Source of the DNA: Scatosoma sp045542595
Lineage (GTDB): Bacteria; Bacillota; Clostridia; Christensenellales; Borkfalkiaceae
Assembly: GCA_045542595.1 (NCBI GenBank)
Contig: JAZQLI010000003.1
Coordinates: 1-64,000 of the forward strand
Length of the DNA: 64,000 nt
Direction: 5' to 3'
Numbering within the stretch: the stretch's first letter is position 1; each line of letters begins with the position of its first letter. Shown piece after piece: positions 18,832-25,739 of this stretch. A model generated the notes under the pieces. The model was not told where the DNA came from, made no database searches, and worked only from the letters and a program-made list of their open reading frames with translations. Position numbers and translations under genes: made by a program.

Positions 18832-18860
18832 ATTATATCACGGCGTGCGTAATTTGTCAA
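18832..18860 (-). promoter_or_regulatory. SigA promoter of the polysaccharide operon
   Basis: On the minus strand TTGACA (18855-18860), a 17-bp spacer and TATAAT (18832-18837), a full consensus match. Transcription would start near 18825, leaving a roughly 35 nt leader before the phosphoglycosyl transferase ATG. No other promoter or terminator of similar quality was seen further down the operon. Confidence 0.88.
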
Positions 18861-18985
18861 TACATTTTTTTGTATTTACCCCTTTTCAAGAGCCAAATAC
18901 CCCCGTTTTTTTCCCTTTTTTTTGCCGTTTTTCCTTCCTTTTTTGCAAAAACCGAAAATATTTACTTTTTTATCCCGTTTCCCGA

Positions 18986-19030
18986 CAAAAAAACTCCCCT
19001 AAAACGACTACACGCCGTTTTAAAGGAGTT
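18986..19030 (-). terminator. Rho-independent terminator after the M23 peptidase gene
   Basis: On the minus strand AACTCCTTTAAAACG pairs with CGTTTTAGGGGAGTT around a short loop, followed by seven T. It lies 25 nt after the M23 peptidase stop and insulates the polysaccharide promoter. Confidence 0.88.
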
Positions 19031-19054
19031 ATCCAAAGAGATACCGTTTATCGT

Positions 19055-19753
19055 TTATTTTTCTTCCAAAGTCAAATACACGGCAGGGTCTACGCAAACA
19101 TTGTCTTTACGCATTTCAAAATGCAAGTGCGCGCCGTCTTTATACTCGTTTCCGTTCGCTTCGGCTACGGTGGCAATTACTTGTCCTTTTTCCACCGTCG
19201 CACCCACTTGCAAGCCTTCCGCTTCCGTTACAAACCGATATACCGACTTCAATCCGTCGCCGTGGTCTACTACGATTTCCGTGCCGAGCAGTAAATCGTC
19301 TTTATAAATGCTTTCCACTACGCCGTCTTCCACGCAAAATACGCTTGTACCTACTTCCGCCGCGAAATCCACTCCTTCGTGTTCGTAATAGGTGTTCAAC
19401 GTTTGGTTATGGTAAAATCCGTATTCGTTGAGTACAGCAGCCGATTCCACGGGCATCACCATACCTTCGGGCTTTACCACCGTTTGATTGCCATTGCCAG
19501 AATCCCCGTTTTCCCCTTGGTTACCGCCCGACGGCGTAGAAGAAGAATCTTCAGGCACACTGACCGAAGAATTTGGCGAGCTGTTCACGCCGCCCTGTTG
19601 TTGCACACCCGTACCGCCGCTTACTGCTACGGCAACCACGATAATGGCGAGCATAGCAAGCGCGCAGCCGATTGCCGTCCATAAATAGAACCGCTTTTCA
19701 CTGCTCATGCGTACTTTTTTCTTTTCTTTTTCCCTTTCGTTTTGTTCTTTCAT
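19055..19753 (-). CDS. M23 family metallopeptidase, SpoIIQ-like
   Basis: 232 aa bitopic membrane protein: a charged N-terminus, one membrane helix at about residues 25-47 (LWTAIGCALAMLAIIVVAVA), a Ser/Gly/Asn/Pro-rich linker to about residue 95, then a LytM (M23) domain. Both zinc motifs are intact: HEGVDF (HxxxD) and HLHFE (HxH), so it should be an active endopeptidase, as in clostridial SpoIIQ but unlike the inactive Bacillus protein. The upstream ywmB-like gene and its SigF-like promoter support a SpoIIQ role in forespore engulfment; that role is inferred. GGAGG lies nine nt before the ATG. Confidence 0.85.
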   Translation of the reverse strand: MKEQNEREKEKKKVRMSSEKRFYLWTAIGCALAMLAIIVVAVAVSGGTGVQQQGGVNSSPNSSVSVPEDSSSTPSGGNQGENGDSGNGNQTVVKPEGMVMPVESAAVLNEYGFYHNQTLNTYYEHEGVDFAAEVGTSVFCVEDGVVESIYKDDLLLGTEIVVDHGDGLKSVYRFVTEAEGLQVGATVEKGQVIATVAEANGNEYKDGAHLHFEMRKDNVCVDPAVYLTLEEK

Positions 19754-19832
19754 GTTTTATATCCTCCGAAAAACTTTGTATGTAAATGTTTTCCCGTACG
19801 CACCGTTTTTATACGCGGCGATACCAACTTTT

Positions 19833-20294
19833 TTAAAAACCGTCGAAGATAAGCGGCGTCCCCACCGCGCAGGTATTACCGCGCAAGGCAATATGCAAAT
19901 TCACCCACTCGCCGTCTACGTCAATACCGCCGACAAGCCGCGGAGAATAGCAATAGACCGATAAACTACCGCCTGCGTTTTCGAAAAAGAGTATTTCCGC
20001 GCCGTAAAAGGTAGCAATTTCTTCGGCTATCGCCTTTAACGAGTCCGTTTGTCCAAACCCTTGCTTTTTCCATTCGAAACGCACGCATTCTCCTTGCAAT
20101 GAAAAGATATCGAATATCGAAAGCGTAGTTTTACAAAGCGCCTGCGACGACGGAGAATGTAAATAAAAGGTTCGCGCGCCTTCTATGGCGGATAAACGGC
20201 AAACGGAAAAGCAGCGTGCGCCAACAAACGCACCTATGCCCACAAGCGCCGCCGCAAATGCCGCTAAAAAACGTTTAAACTGCCAAAAGCGCAT
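19833..20294 (-). CDS. YwmB-like (DUF1779) secreted/anchored protein
   Basis: 153 aa protein with an N-terminal hydrophobic signal or anchor (RFLAAFAAALVGIGAFVGA). The C-terminal stretch GEWVNLHIALRGNTCAVGTP resembles the conserved end of YwmB-family proteins (xxVNLNIALRYxS...GTPxI), and ywmB genes sit beside murA-spoIID-spoIIQ in other Firmicutes, which matches the M23 gene downstream. Here spoIID is absent between them. GGAGGGG lies seven nt before the ATG at 20294; two ATGs 18-21 nt further upstream have no ribosome site. Function of the family is not well defined. Confidence 0.65.
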   Translation of the reverse strand: MRFWQFKRFLAAFAAALVGIGAFVGARCFSVCRLSAIEGARTFYLHSPSSQALCKTTLSIFDIFSLQGECVRFEWKKQGFGQTDSLKAIAEEIATFYGAEILFFENAGGSLSVYCYSPRLVGGIDVDGEWVNLHIALRGNTCAVGTPLIFDGF

Positions 20295-20326
20295 AAAAAA
20301 TCCCCTCCGCATCATTTACGGAAAGG

Positions 20327-20354
20327 ATTATAGCCTAATTTTTCAATTTTATAC
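20327..20354 (-). promoter_or_regulatory. SigF-like forespore promoter
   Basis: On the minus strand GTATA (20350-20354), 14 bp, then GGCTATAAT (20327-20335). This fits the SigF pattern GywwA ... GGnnAnAnT. A SigA -10 (TATAAT) is contained in the same sequence but has no good -35. It lies about 33 bp before the ywmB-like start. Confidence 0.5.
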
Positions 20355-20426
20355 ACCGCGAGTAAAATTTACGCCGATTTTTAAAGTAAGCGCGACAAAG
20401 TATGGCGAAGTATTACAAGCCAAAAT

Positions 20427-20762
20427 TTAGAAATCGGAAAGTTTTTCGCCGCCCAACAAATGTATATGCAAATGATGCACCGTCTGTCCGCCGTTGTCGC
20501 CTTGATTGATAATCACGCGATACCCTTCTTGCAGCCCAAGCTCCGTTTGTAACGCCGCAATTTTTTCAAAGCAGTATTTCAACGTTTCCGCCCTTTCTTC
20601 ATCCATTTCACTAAGCAAGGCAAAATGTGTTTTGGGGATACAAAGATAATGCAGCTTTGCCTTGGGCTCGATATCCCTGATAATAATCATTTTTTCGTCT
20701 TCATATAAACGGGGAGAAGGGATTTCCCCTGCAATGATTTTACAAAAGATACAATTTTCCAT
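20427..20762 (-). CDS. HIT family (HINT-like) nucleotide-binding hydrolase
   Basis: 111 aa histidine triad protein. CIFCKIIAGEIPSPRLYED is the usual N-terminus with the zinc-type cysteines, and HHLHIHLLGGE near the C-terminus is the HxHxHxx catalytic triad. HINT proteins hydrolyse nucleoside phosphoramidates and acyl-adenylates in the cytoplasm. It is the last gene of the prmA-rsmE-mtaB group, 40 nt after mtaB, an arrangement common in Clostridia. Confidence 0.95.
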   Translation of the reverse strand: MENCIFCKIIAGEIPSPRLYEDEKMIIIRDIEPKAKLHYLCIPKTHFALLSEMDEERAETLKYCFEKIAALQTELGLQEGYRVIINQGDNGGQTVHHLHIHLLGGEKLSDF

Positions 20763-20801
20763 ACTTTTTTATCTCCTAAAAAATAAAATTCTCCATATTT
20801 T

Positions 20802-22061
20802 TCACGCCTGCACAACCGACGCCAAAACGCCGTCTTGAAATAACCCTTCAACGCGGACACGGGTAGGCTCTTTACCTATTTCCCCCGATACGTACACGCG
20901 CATATAATTTTCCGAATAGCCTTCAGTATAGCCGTTTATAAACAGCTCGGGTACGACACAAACTTCTCGCCCGATAAAGCCCTGCAAGTATTTTTGTTTT
21001 TGCTTTGCGCCCACTTCTAAGATACGCGCCACCCGTTCTTTTTTCAAAGCAAAAGGCATTTCTTTGTATTTCTTATACGCATTCGTCCCTTCGCGCGGCG
21101 AATAGGGAAACGCGTGAATTTGCGAAAACCCCGCTTCTTCGATAATGGAAAGGGACTGTAAAAAATCTTCTTCCGTTTCGGTGGGAAACCCGACGATAAT
21201 ATCGGTGGTAATCGCCGCCGACGGAAACGCGCGATAAATCATTTCGCATTTTTGCAAATACTCTTCGCGCGTATAATGCCTGTTCATACTCCTAAGTACC
21301 GCCGTCGAGCCGCTTTGCAATGATAAATGGAATTGCGGCGCAAAATTTTTTACCTGTTTTAAGGCTTCTAAAAAGCGCGGCGTTATCAAACTCACTTCCA
21401 TCGAGCCGAGCCGAATACGCGTTTTTGCGTCCTTTACCGCCAGCATCAAATCGGTCAAGTCTTTGCCGTTTTCGTCCTTGTATGCAGAAATATCAATCCC
21501 CGTAACCACCGTTTCGTACGCTTCGCTATTCAAAATTTCCGCCGCCGCACTTTCCACCGAGCGCGAACGGCTACGCCCACGCAAATACGGAATAACGCAA
21601 TACGAACAAAACCGATTGCACCCGTCTTGAATTTTAACAAAGTTACGCGTTTTTAAGCATTTGGGAGCAAGCATCTCTTCGTAAACGCGTTCGTCGCATA
21701 CCTGCCCCCCTGCAAAGCCGTTGTCAAACCCCGATTGCACCCAAGCAAGCAACCGATTTTTCCCCTTTGCACCCACTATAAACGCTTGGGGAATTTTCTC
21801 TTGAAACGCCGCCGCCGATTTTTCAGACGCGCAACCGCACACCGCAATTTTCGCCAACGGATTACACTTTAACGCCTTGCCTACCGTTTGCCGACTTTTA
21901 CGCTCCGCTTCCGCCGTTACCGCGCAGGTATTCACGATATATACATCGGCGAATTCTAACTCCCGTGAAACTTCGAAACCCAACTCTTCCAAGCCACGGA
22001 TAATAGAGCCGCTTTCCACGTCGTTCACTTTACAACCGAGTGTATAAACCACCGCTTTCAT
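20802..22061 (-). CDS. mtaB: tRNA t6A37 methylthiotransferase MtaB
   Basis: 419 aa radical-SAM methylthiotransferase that converts t6A37 to ms2t6A37 in tRNAs reading ANN codons. The N-terminal MTTase domain has three cluster cysteines (TLGCKVN, NTCAVTAEAERK, VCGCASEKSA), the radical-SAM motif is CNRFCSYCVIPYLRGRSRSR, and a TRAM domain follows. The sequence GCKVN plus CAVT distinguishes MtaB from MiaB. I take the ATG at 22061, which makes an ATGA overlap with rsmE and has GGGAG seven nt upstream. Confidence 0.96.
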   Translation of the reverse strand: MKAVVYTLGCKVNDVESGSIIRGLEELGFEVSRELEFADVYIVNTCAVTAEAERKSRQTVGKALKCNPLAKIAVCGCASEKSAAAFQEKIPQAFIVGAKGKNRLLAWVQSGFDNGFAGGQVCDERVYEEMLAPKCLKTRNFVKIQDGCNRFCSYCVIPYLRGRSRSRSVESAAAEILNSEAYETVVTGIDISAYKDENGKDLTDLMLAVKDAKTRIRLGSMEVSLITPRFLEALKQVKNFAPQFHLSLQSGSTAVLRSMNRHYTREEYLQKCEMIYRAFPSAAITTDIIVGFPTETEEDFLQSLSIIEEAGFSQIHAFPYSPREGTNAYKKYKEMPFALKKERVARILEVGAKQKQKYLQGFIGREVCVVPELFINGYTEGYSENYMRVYVSGEIGKEPTRVRVEGLFQDGVLASVVQA

Positions 22062-22777
22062 TGCCATTCTCCCAGCGCGTACGCCACCACCGCCGTCAAG
22101 CTCACCGCCGCCGTTTCCGCGCGCAAAATACGTTTACCGAGTGAAACAAACGCATACTCTTTTTCTTTCGCAAGCACACTTTCTTCACGCGAAAAACCGC
22201 CTTCGCTGCCGATAACGATCGCCGTACTGCCCGAAAGGGAATGCAGTGCCACGTCGCTTTTATCAGCAAACTCGCACGCGAACAGTTTATTTTCGTAAGA
22301 TATCGCGGCGTTTAAGGCTTCTTCCAAGCTTTTGTAATATTCCACTTGGGGCGCAACGGCACGAAGACATTGTTTTGCCGCTTCTTTAGATACTTTATTT
22401 AAACGTTCTAATTTATTTTCATTGATATACGCCGAAGAAAACGTAGAAGAAAATACGCCTATCTTTCGCACGCCGAGTTCCACTGCTTTTTGCACGATAA
22501 ATTCGTTTTTGTCGGCATTTTTCAAATACCCAAACAAAAGACAAATATCCGCCGCAGGCTCTCTTTGCCCTATCTCTTCACGAATGACGTTTAAAAGCAT
22601 TCGCTTTTTTTCCACCTGCGCCACTACCGCGGTGTATTCCTTTCCGCTGTTGTCTAAAAGAATAACTTCCGTGCCCACGCCCAAACGGAGCACGTTTTTC
22701 GCGTGCTCAAATTCTTCTCCGCAAAGCTCCGTTTGCGGTAAAACCGTATCGACAAAAAAGCGTTTCAACGTAGACAT
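22058..22777 (-). CDS. rsmE: 16S rRNA m3U1498 methyltransferase RsmE
   Basis: 239 aa SPOUT-class methyltransferase. An N-terminal PUA-like domain (about 1-70) precedes the knotted domain with QKAVELGVRKIGVFSS and the SAM-binding GSEGGFSREE near residue 195, then LGKRILRAETAAVSL. It methylates U1498 of 16S rRNA. It sits between prmA and mtaB as in most Firmicutes, 18 nt downstream of prmA. Confidence 0.97.
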   Translation of the reverse strand: MSTLKRFFVDTVLPQTELCGEEFEHAKNVLRLGVGTEVILLDNSGKEYTAVVAQVEKKRMLLNVIREEIGQREPAADICLLFGYLKNADKNEFIVQKAVELGVRKIGVFSSTFSSAYINENKLERLNKVSKEAAKQCLRAVAPQVEYYKSLEEALNAAISYENKLFACEFADKSDVALHSLSGSTAIVIGSEGGFSREESVLAKEKEYAFVSLGKRILRAETAAVSLTAVVAYALGEWQ

Positions 22778-22795
22778 AGTGCGCTCCTTTTACGC

Positions 22796-23743
22796 TTATG
22801 CGTGTTTTAATACAAGGGCAAACCATTCGCCCTTTCTTCTCTCTTTAATAACCGTCATTCCTACCGCTTCATAGGCGGCTTTTACCATTTCCAAACGACT
22901 TTCGATAATGCCGCTTAAAACAAGCACACCGTCCTTTTTTAAATTTTTAGGAATAGACGGCGCAAGCATTTTCAATACTTCGCCCGTGATATTTGCCATC
23001 ATAACGTCCGCGCAAATGGACGTATCGTCTAACAAATTCGAATGCGCCACCACCGCCTTTTCAGCTACTCCGTTCAGCGCACAGTTATGCAACGAGCTTT
23101 CCACGGCAATAGGGTCGATATCGGTAAGGTACGCTTTCGCCGCGCCCAGCTTCAACGCGGAAATCCCCAAAATACCGCTGCCGCACCCCACGTCAATACA
23201 CACGCAAGAAGGCGTAATAAACGCCTGCATTTCTTCCACGCACATCGACGTCGTTTCGTGCTCCCCTGTCCCGAATGCCATATTCGAATCGAGTAACACT
23301 ACTTTTTCATCGCCTACAGGAGTATATTCTATCCATTCGGGCACGACTACGATATTCCCCAAATGAATGGGACGAAAATGCTTTTTCCAAACGTCAATCC
23401 AATCGTCCCCGTCCACGGTGCGCTTGGTATCTTCCAGCGTACCGAATGCAATCGCGCCGAGCGAGCGTTCTTTTGCCTGCGTAATATCTTGTAAAATATC
23501 GGCAATCACTTGCGTAGCGATATCTTCCGCGATATAGCACTTTACCAGCGCTTCGCCGCCTTTATCGGCAATTAAATTGTCGTCCATATAATCCCAAAAC
23601 GTACTCTCTTTCGCCGTTTGCAAAGCGATAATGTCGTTTTTATCGCAAATGGTAACGCCGTAATCGGTATACGCCCACATAATATCGGAAATAATTTCAC
23701 TCGCTTCGCTGGTTGTATGTATGGTAAGTTCTACGTATTTCAT
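22796..23743 (-). CDS. prmA: ribosomal protein L11 methyltransferase PrmA
   Basis: 315 aa class I SAM methyltransferase. The N-terminal substrate domain (about 1-110) begins KYVELTIHTTSEASEII; the catalytic domain has FGTGEHETTSMCVEEM, motif I CIDVGCGSGILGISALKLGA and the NITGEVL motif (M-A-N-I-x), all typical of PrmA, which trimethylates L11. First gene behind a consensus promoter; GGA-rich ribosome site before the ATG. Confidence 0.97.
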   Translation of the reverse strand: MKYVELTIHTTSEASEIISDIMWAYTDYGVTICDKNDIIALQTAKESTFWDYMDDNLIADKGGEALVKCYIAEDIATQVIADILQDITQAKERSLGAIAFGTLEDTKRTVDGDDWIDVWKKHFRPIHLGNIVVVPEWIEYTPVGDEKVVLLDSNMAFGTGEHETTSMCVEEMQAFITPSCVCIDVGCGSGILGISALKLGAAKAYLTDIDPIAVESSLHNCALNGVAEKAVVAHSNLLDDTSICADVMMANITGEVLKMLAPSIPKNLKKDGVLVLSGIIESRLEMVKAAYEAVGMTVIKERRKGEWFALVLKHA

Positions 23744-23766
23744 AATCCTTTTACCTCTTCTTTGAT

Positions 23767-23795
23767 ATTATACCACGAACGGAAAACGCCGTCAA
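23767..23795 (-). promoter_or_regulatory. SigA promoter of prmA-rsmE-mtaB-HIT
   Basis: On the minus strand TTGACG (23790-23795), 17 bp, TATAAT (23767-23772). The spacer and -10 are consensus. It lies just downstream of a terminator, so prmA is uncoupled from the dnaJ side. Confidence 0.85.
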
Positions 23796-23806
23796 GTGTT
23801 AGAACG

Positions 23807-23836
23807 AAAAAACGCAGGCGGTTGCCTGCGTTTTTC
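23807..23836. terminator. bidirectional hairpin terminator
   Basis: A perfect 9-bp stem (AACGCAGGC / GCCTGCGTT) with loop GGTT, six A before and five T after, so it can work on either strand. For the minus strand it ends the membrane-protein gene whose stop is 16 nt upstream. Confidence 0.88.
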
Positions 23837-23852
23837 AAATATCTTCCACATT

Positions 23853-24356
23853 TCAATCGTTTGTAAAAATAATGACAATCACTCTATTCGCCGAAACACT
23901 ACCTGTTTCACGATATTCCTGTATTCCCACAGTAACCGCCAACGCAACGCCCGTAAAAACAAAATTGGCAATGGGAATAAGCATATTACCCTCTCCCATT
24001 TGAACCGCAAACACCACAAACACAATGTTCATAATGATAGAAAACACCAAAAAAATTCGTGCGTAAGCGCGCATATCGTCTTCGTCGGGAAAAATAAACG
24101 GTGCAATAATCGCCAACAAAAAACAATAGGCTGCATACGGCAAAATGCTGTATGCGGGGATTTTCTCATCAATGTCGCGACTGATTAAATATTTTTGCAA
24201 TCCCTTGAAAGCCTCCCATGTCGTTTCATAATCTTCCGGAAATCTTTGGATTGTTTCCACCAAATAGGGTTCAATCGCATAATAAAAAATAATCGGGAAC
24301 GCCAACGTAATTACTCCAAAAAGAATTCCTAAAACAACGCCTTTTCTATTATCCAT
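23853..24356 (-). CDS. hypothetical four-helix membrane protein
   Basis: 167 aa protein I do not recognise. It has four likely membrane helices: about residues 7-28 (VVLGILFGVITLAFPIIFYY), 70-90 (YSILPYAAYCFLLAIIAPFI), 99-118 and 124-145 (NMLIPIANFVFTGVALAVTV). An acidic extracellular or cytoplasmic loop follows helix 1. AAGGCGGTGG precedes the ATG. It has its own promoter and terminator and interrupts the usual dnaJ-prmA junction, so it is probably an independent accessory gene. Confidence 0.7.
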   Translation of the reverse strand: MDNRKGVVLGILFGVITLAFPIIFYYAIEPYLVETIQRFPEDYETTWEAFKGLQKYLISRDIDEKIPAYSILPYAAYCFLLAIIAPFIFPDEDDMRAYARIFLVFSIIMNIVFVVFAVQMGEGNMLIPIANFVFTGVALAVTVGIQEYRETGSVSANRVIVIIFTND

Positions 24357-24415
24357 AATTCCACCGCCTTTGTTTACGTCTTTTTTTGAATTGCATTCAA
24401 ATACAATACAATTCA

Positions 24416-24444
24416 ATTATACCCACCCTCAACAATTTTGTCAA
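24416..24444 (-). promoter_or_regulatory. SigA promoter of the hypothetical membrane protein
   Basis: On the minus strand TTGACA (24439-24444), 17 bp, TATAAT (24416-24421), full consensus. The leader contains an 8-bp inverted repeat (TTGAATTG / CAATTCAA) before the ribosome site. The promoter excludes an in-frame ATG at 24416 as the start. Confidence 0.87.
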
Positions 24445-24477
24445 ATATATATACAATATTTTTTTCATTTTTTTAAA

Positions 24478-24517
24478 ATAAAAAGTCAACCGCCCTATAA
24501 AGAGTAGTCGACTTTTC
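24478..24517 (-). terminator. terminator after dnaJ
   Basis: On the minus strand AAAAGTCGAC pairs with GTTGACTTTT (one G-U) and is followed by a T-rich tail. It begins a few bases after the dnaJ stop. Confidence 0.8.
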
Positions 24518-24520
24518 CTT

Positions 24521-25669
24521 TTACTTAAACGGTTTTTGTCCGTATAACGTTTCTACGCCGTCAGAATAGCGTTTCATACGTTCGCATTGCTTCAGCTCGA
24601 ACGATTTATCCAGCTTTTCAATTTCACGCTTTTGGTCTTTGGAAAGCTTGGTAGGCACTTCCACAATTACGCGTAAAATCAAATTGCCCACACCGCGAGA
24701 AGCCGAACGAATCCCCTTGCCACGCACCGTAAATACCTGACCGCTTTGCGTGCCTTCGGGAATGGTAAATTCAAACGTGTCGTCGATAGTAGGCACTTTT
24801 ACCGTTCCGCCGAGTGCCGCCGTTTTAAAGGAAATGGGCAAATCTAACTTCAAATCGAACTTATCACGAACAAATAACTTATGCGGTTCAATTTTGAATA
24901 CGATAATCAAATCCCCGGGGACACCGCCCATAGGCGCGGCTTGCCCGTAGCCCTTCTTTTTCATATAACTGCCCGTATCCACGCCTGCCGGAATATCAAT
25001 GGTAAGCGTCGTTTCTTTGCGTTGATAGCCCTTACCCTTACAATCGGGACATTTTTCCTTAATCGTTTTACCGCTACCGCCGCAATCGGGACATACCGTT
25101 TGACGGATTGTTCTGCCGAACATCGTATTTTGCACCTGTTGCACTACGCCTTGACCTTTACATTTGCTGCAGGTGGAATATTCCGTGCCGTTTTTCGCGC
25201 CCGTACTTCTACACGCCGCACAAGGCTCGTTACGCATATACGAAAAAGTCTTTTTGCAACCCTTTGCCGCGTCCATAAACGAAAGACTCATTTCCCGTTG
25301 AATATCTTCGCCCACTTCACTGCGCGCAGCCCTGCCGCCGCTAAATCCGCCGAATCCACCGCCGAAAATATTGCTGAAAATATCCGAAAAATCGCCGAAT
25401 CCGCCTTCGAATCCACCGCCGCCAAAGCCGCCGAATCCGCCCATTCCGGGATGCTCCAACTCGTAATCGTACGCCGCGCGTTTTTGTTCGTCGGAGAGTG
25501 TTTCGTGCGCTTCGTTAATCTCTTTAAAACGTTCCGCCGCTTCTTCGTTACCCTGATTTCTATCGGGGTGATATTTCATTGCCAATTTTCTATACGCCGA
25601 TTTAATTTGGTCGGGCGTTGCTTTTTTATCTACGCCGAGAACGTCGTAATAATTTTTTTTATCTGCCAT
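24521..25669 (-). CDS. dnaJ: molecular chaperone DnaJ
   Basis: 382 aa type I Hsp40. J domain at 1-70 with MKYHPDRN (HPD), a Gly/Phe-rich linker at about 77-110, four zinc repeats (CAACRSTG, CSKCKGQG, CPDCGGSG, CPDCKGKG) and the C-terminal substrate domain ending about 350. It stimulates DnaK ATPase and delivers unfolded clients. It lies 70 nt after dnaK with a hairpin between. Confidence 0.98.
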   Translation of the reverse strand: MADKKNYYDVLGVDKKATPDQIKSAYRKLAMKYHPDRNQGNEEAAERFKEINEAHETLSDEQKRAAYDYELEHPGMGGFGGFGGGGFEGGFGDFSDIFSNIFGGGFGGFSGGRAARSEVGEDIQREMSLSFMDAAKGCKKTFSYMRNEPCAACRSTGAKNGTEYSTCSKCKGQGVVQQVQNTMFGRTIRQTVCPDCGGSGKTIKEKCPDCKGKGYQRKETTLTIDIPAGVDTGSYMKKKGYGQAAPMGGVPGDLIIVFKIEPHKLFVRDKFDLKLDLPISFKTAALGGTVKVPTIDDTFEFTIPEGTQSGQVFTVRGKGIRSASRGVGNLILRVIVEVPTKLSKDQKREIEKLDKSFELKQCERMKRYSDGVETLYGQKPFK

Positions 25670-25695
25670 ACGTGTTTACCTTTTTATAAGCTTAT

Positions 25696-25721
25696 ACGGG
25701 CTTGGTTTTACCCAAACCCGT
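25696..25721 (-). other. hairpin in the dnaK-dnaJ intergenic region
   Basis: A 10-bp stem (ACGGGTTTGG / CCAAGCCCGT, one G-U) with a six-base loop. On the minus strand it is not followed by a T-run, so it is more likely an RNA processing or stability element than a terminator. Confidence 0.55.
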
Positions 25722-25739
25722 TTTGCTTGTCAATCGTTT

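Noticed and set aside
20406..20420. CGAAGTATTACAAGC, 14 of 15 bases like one end of the 143-bp repeat, just after the HIT gene
   Set aside because: Only this short stretch agrees; neither the centre nor the other end of the element is present.
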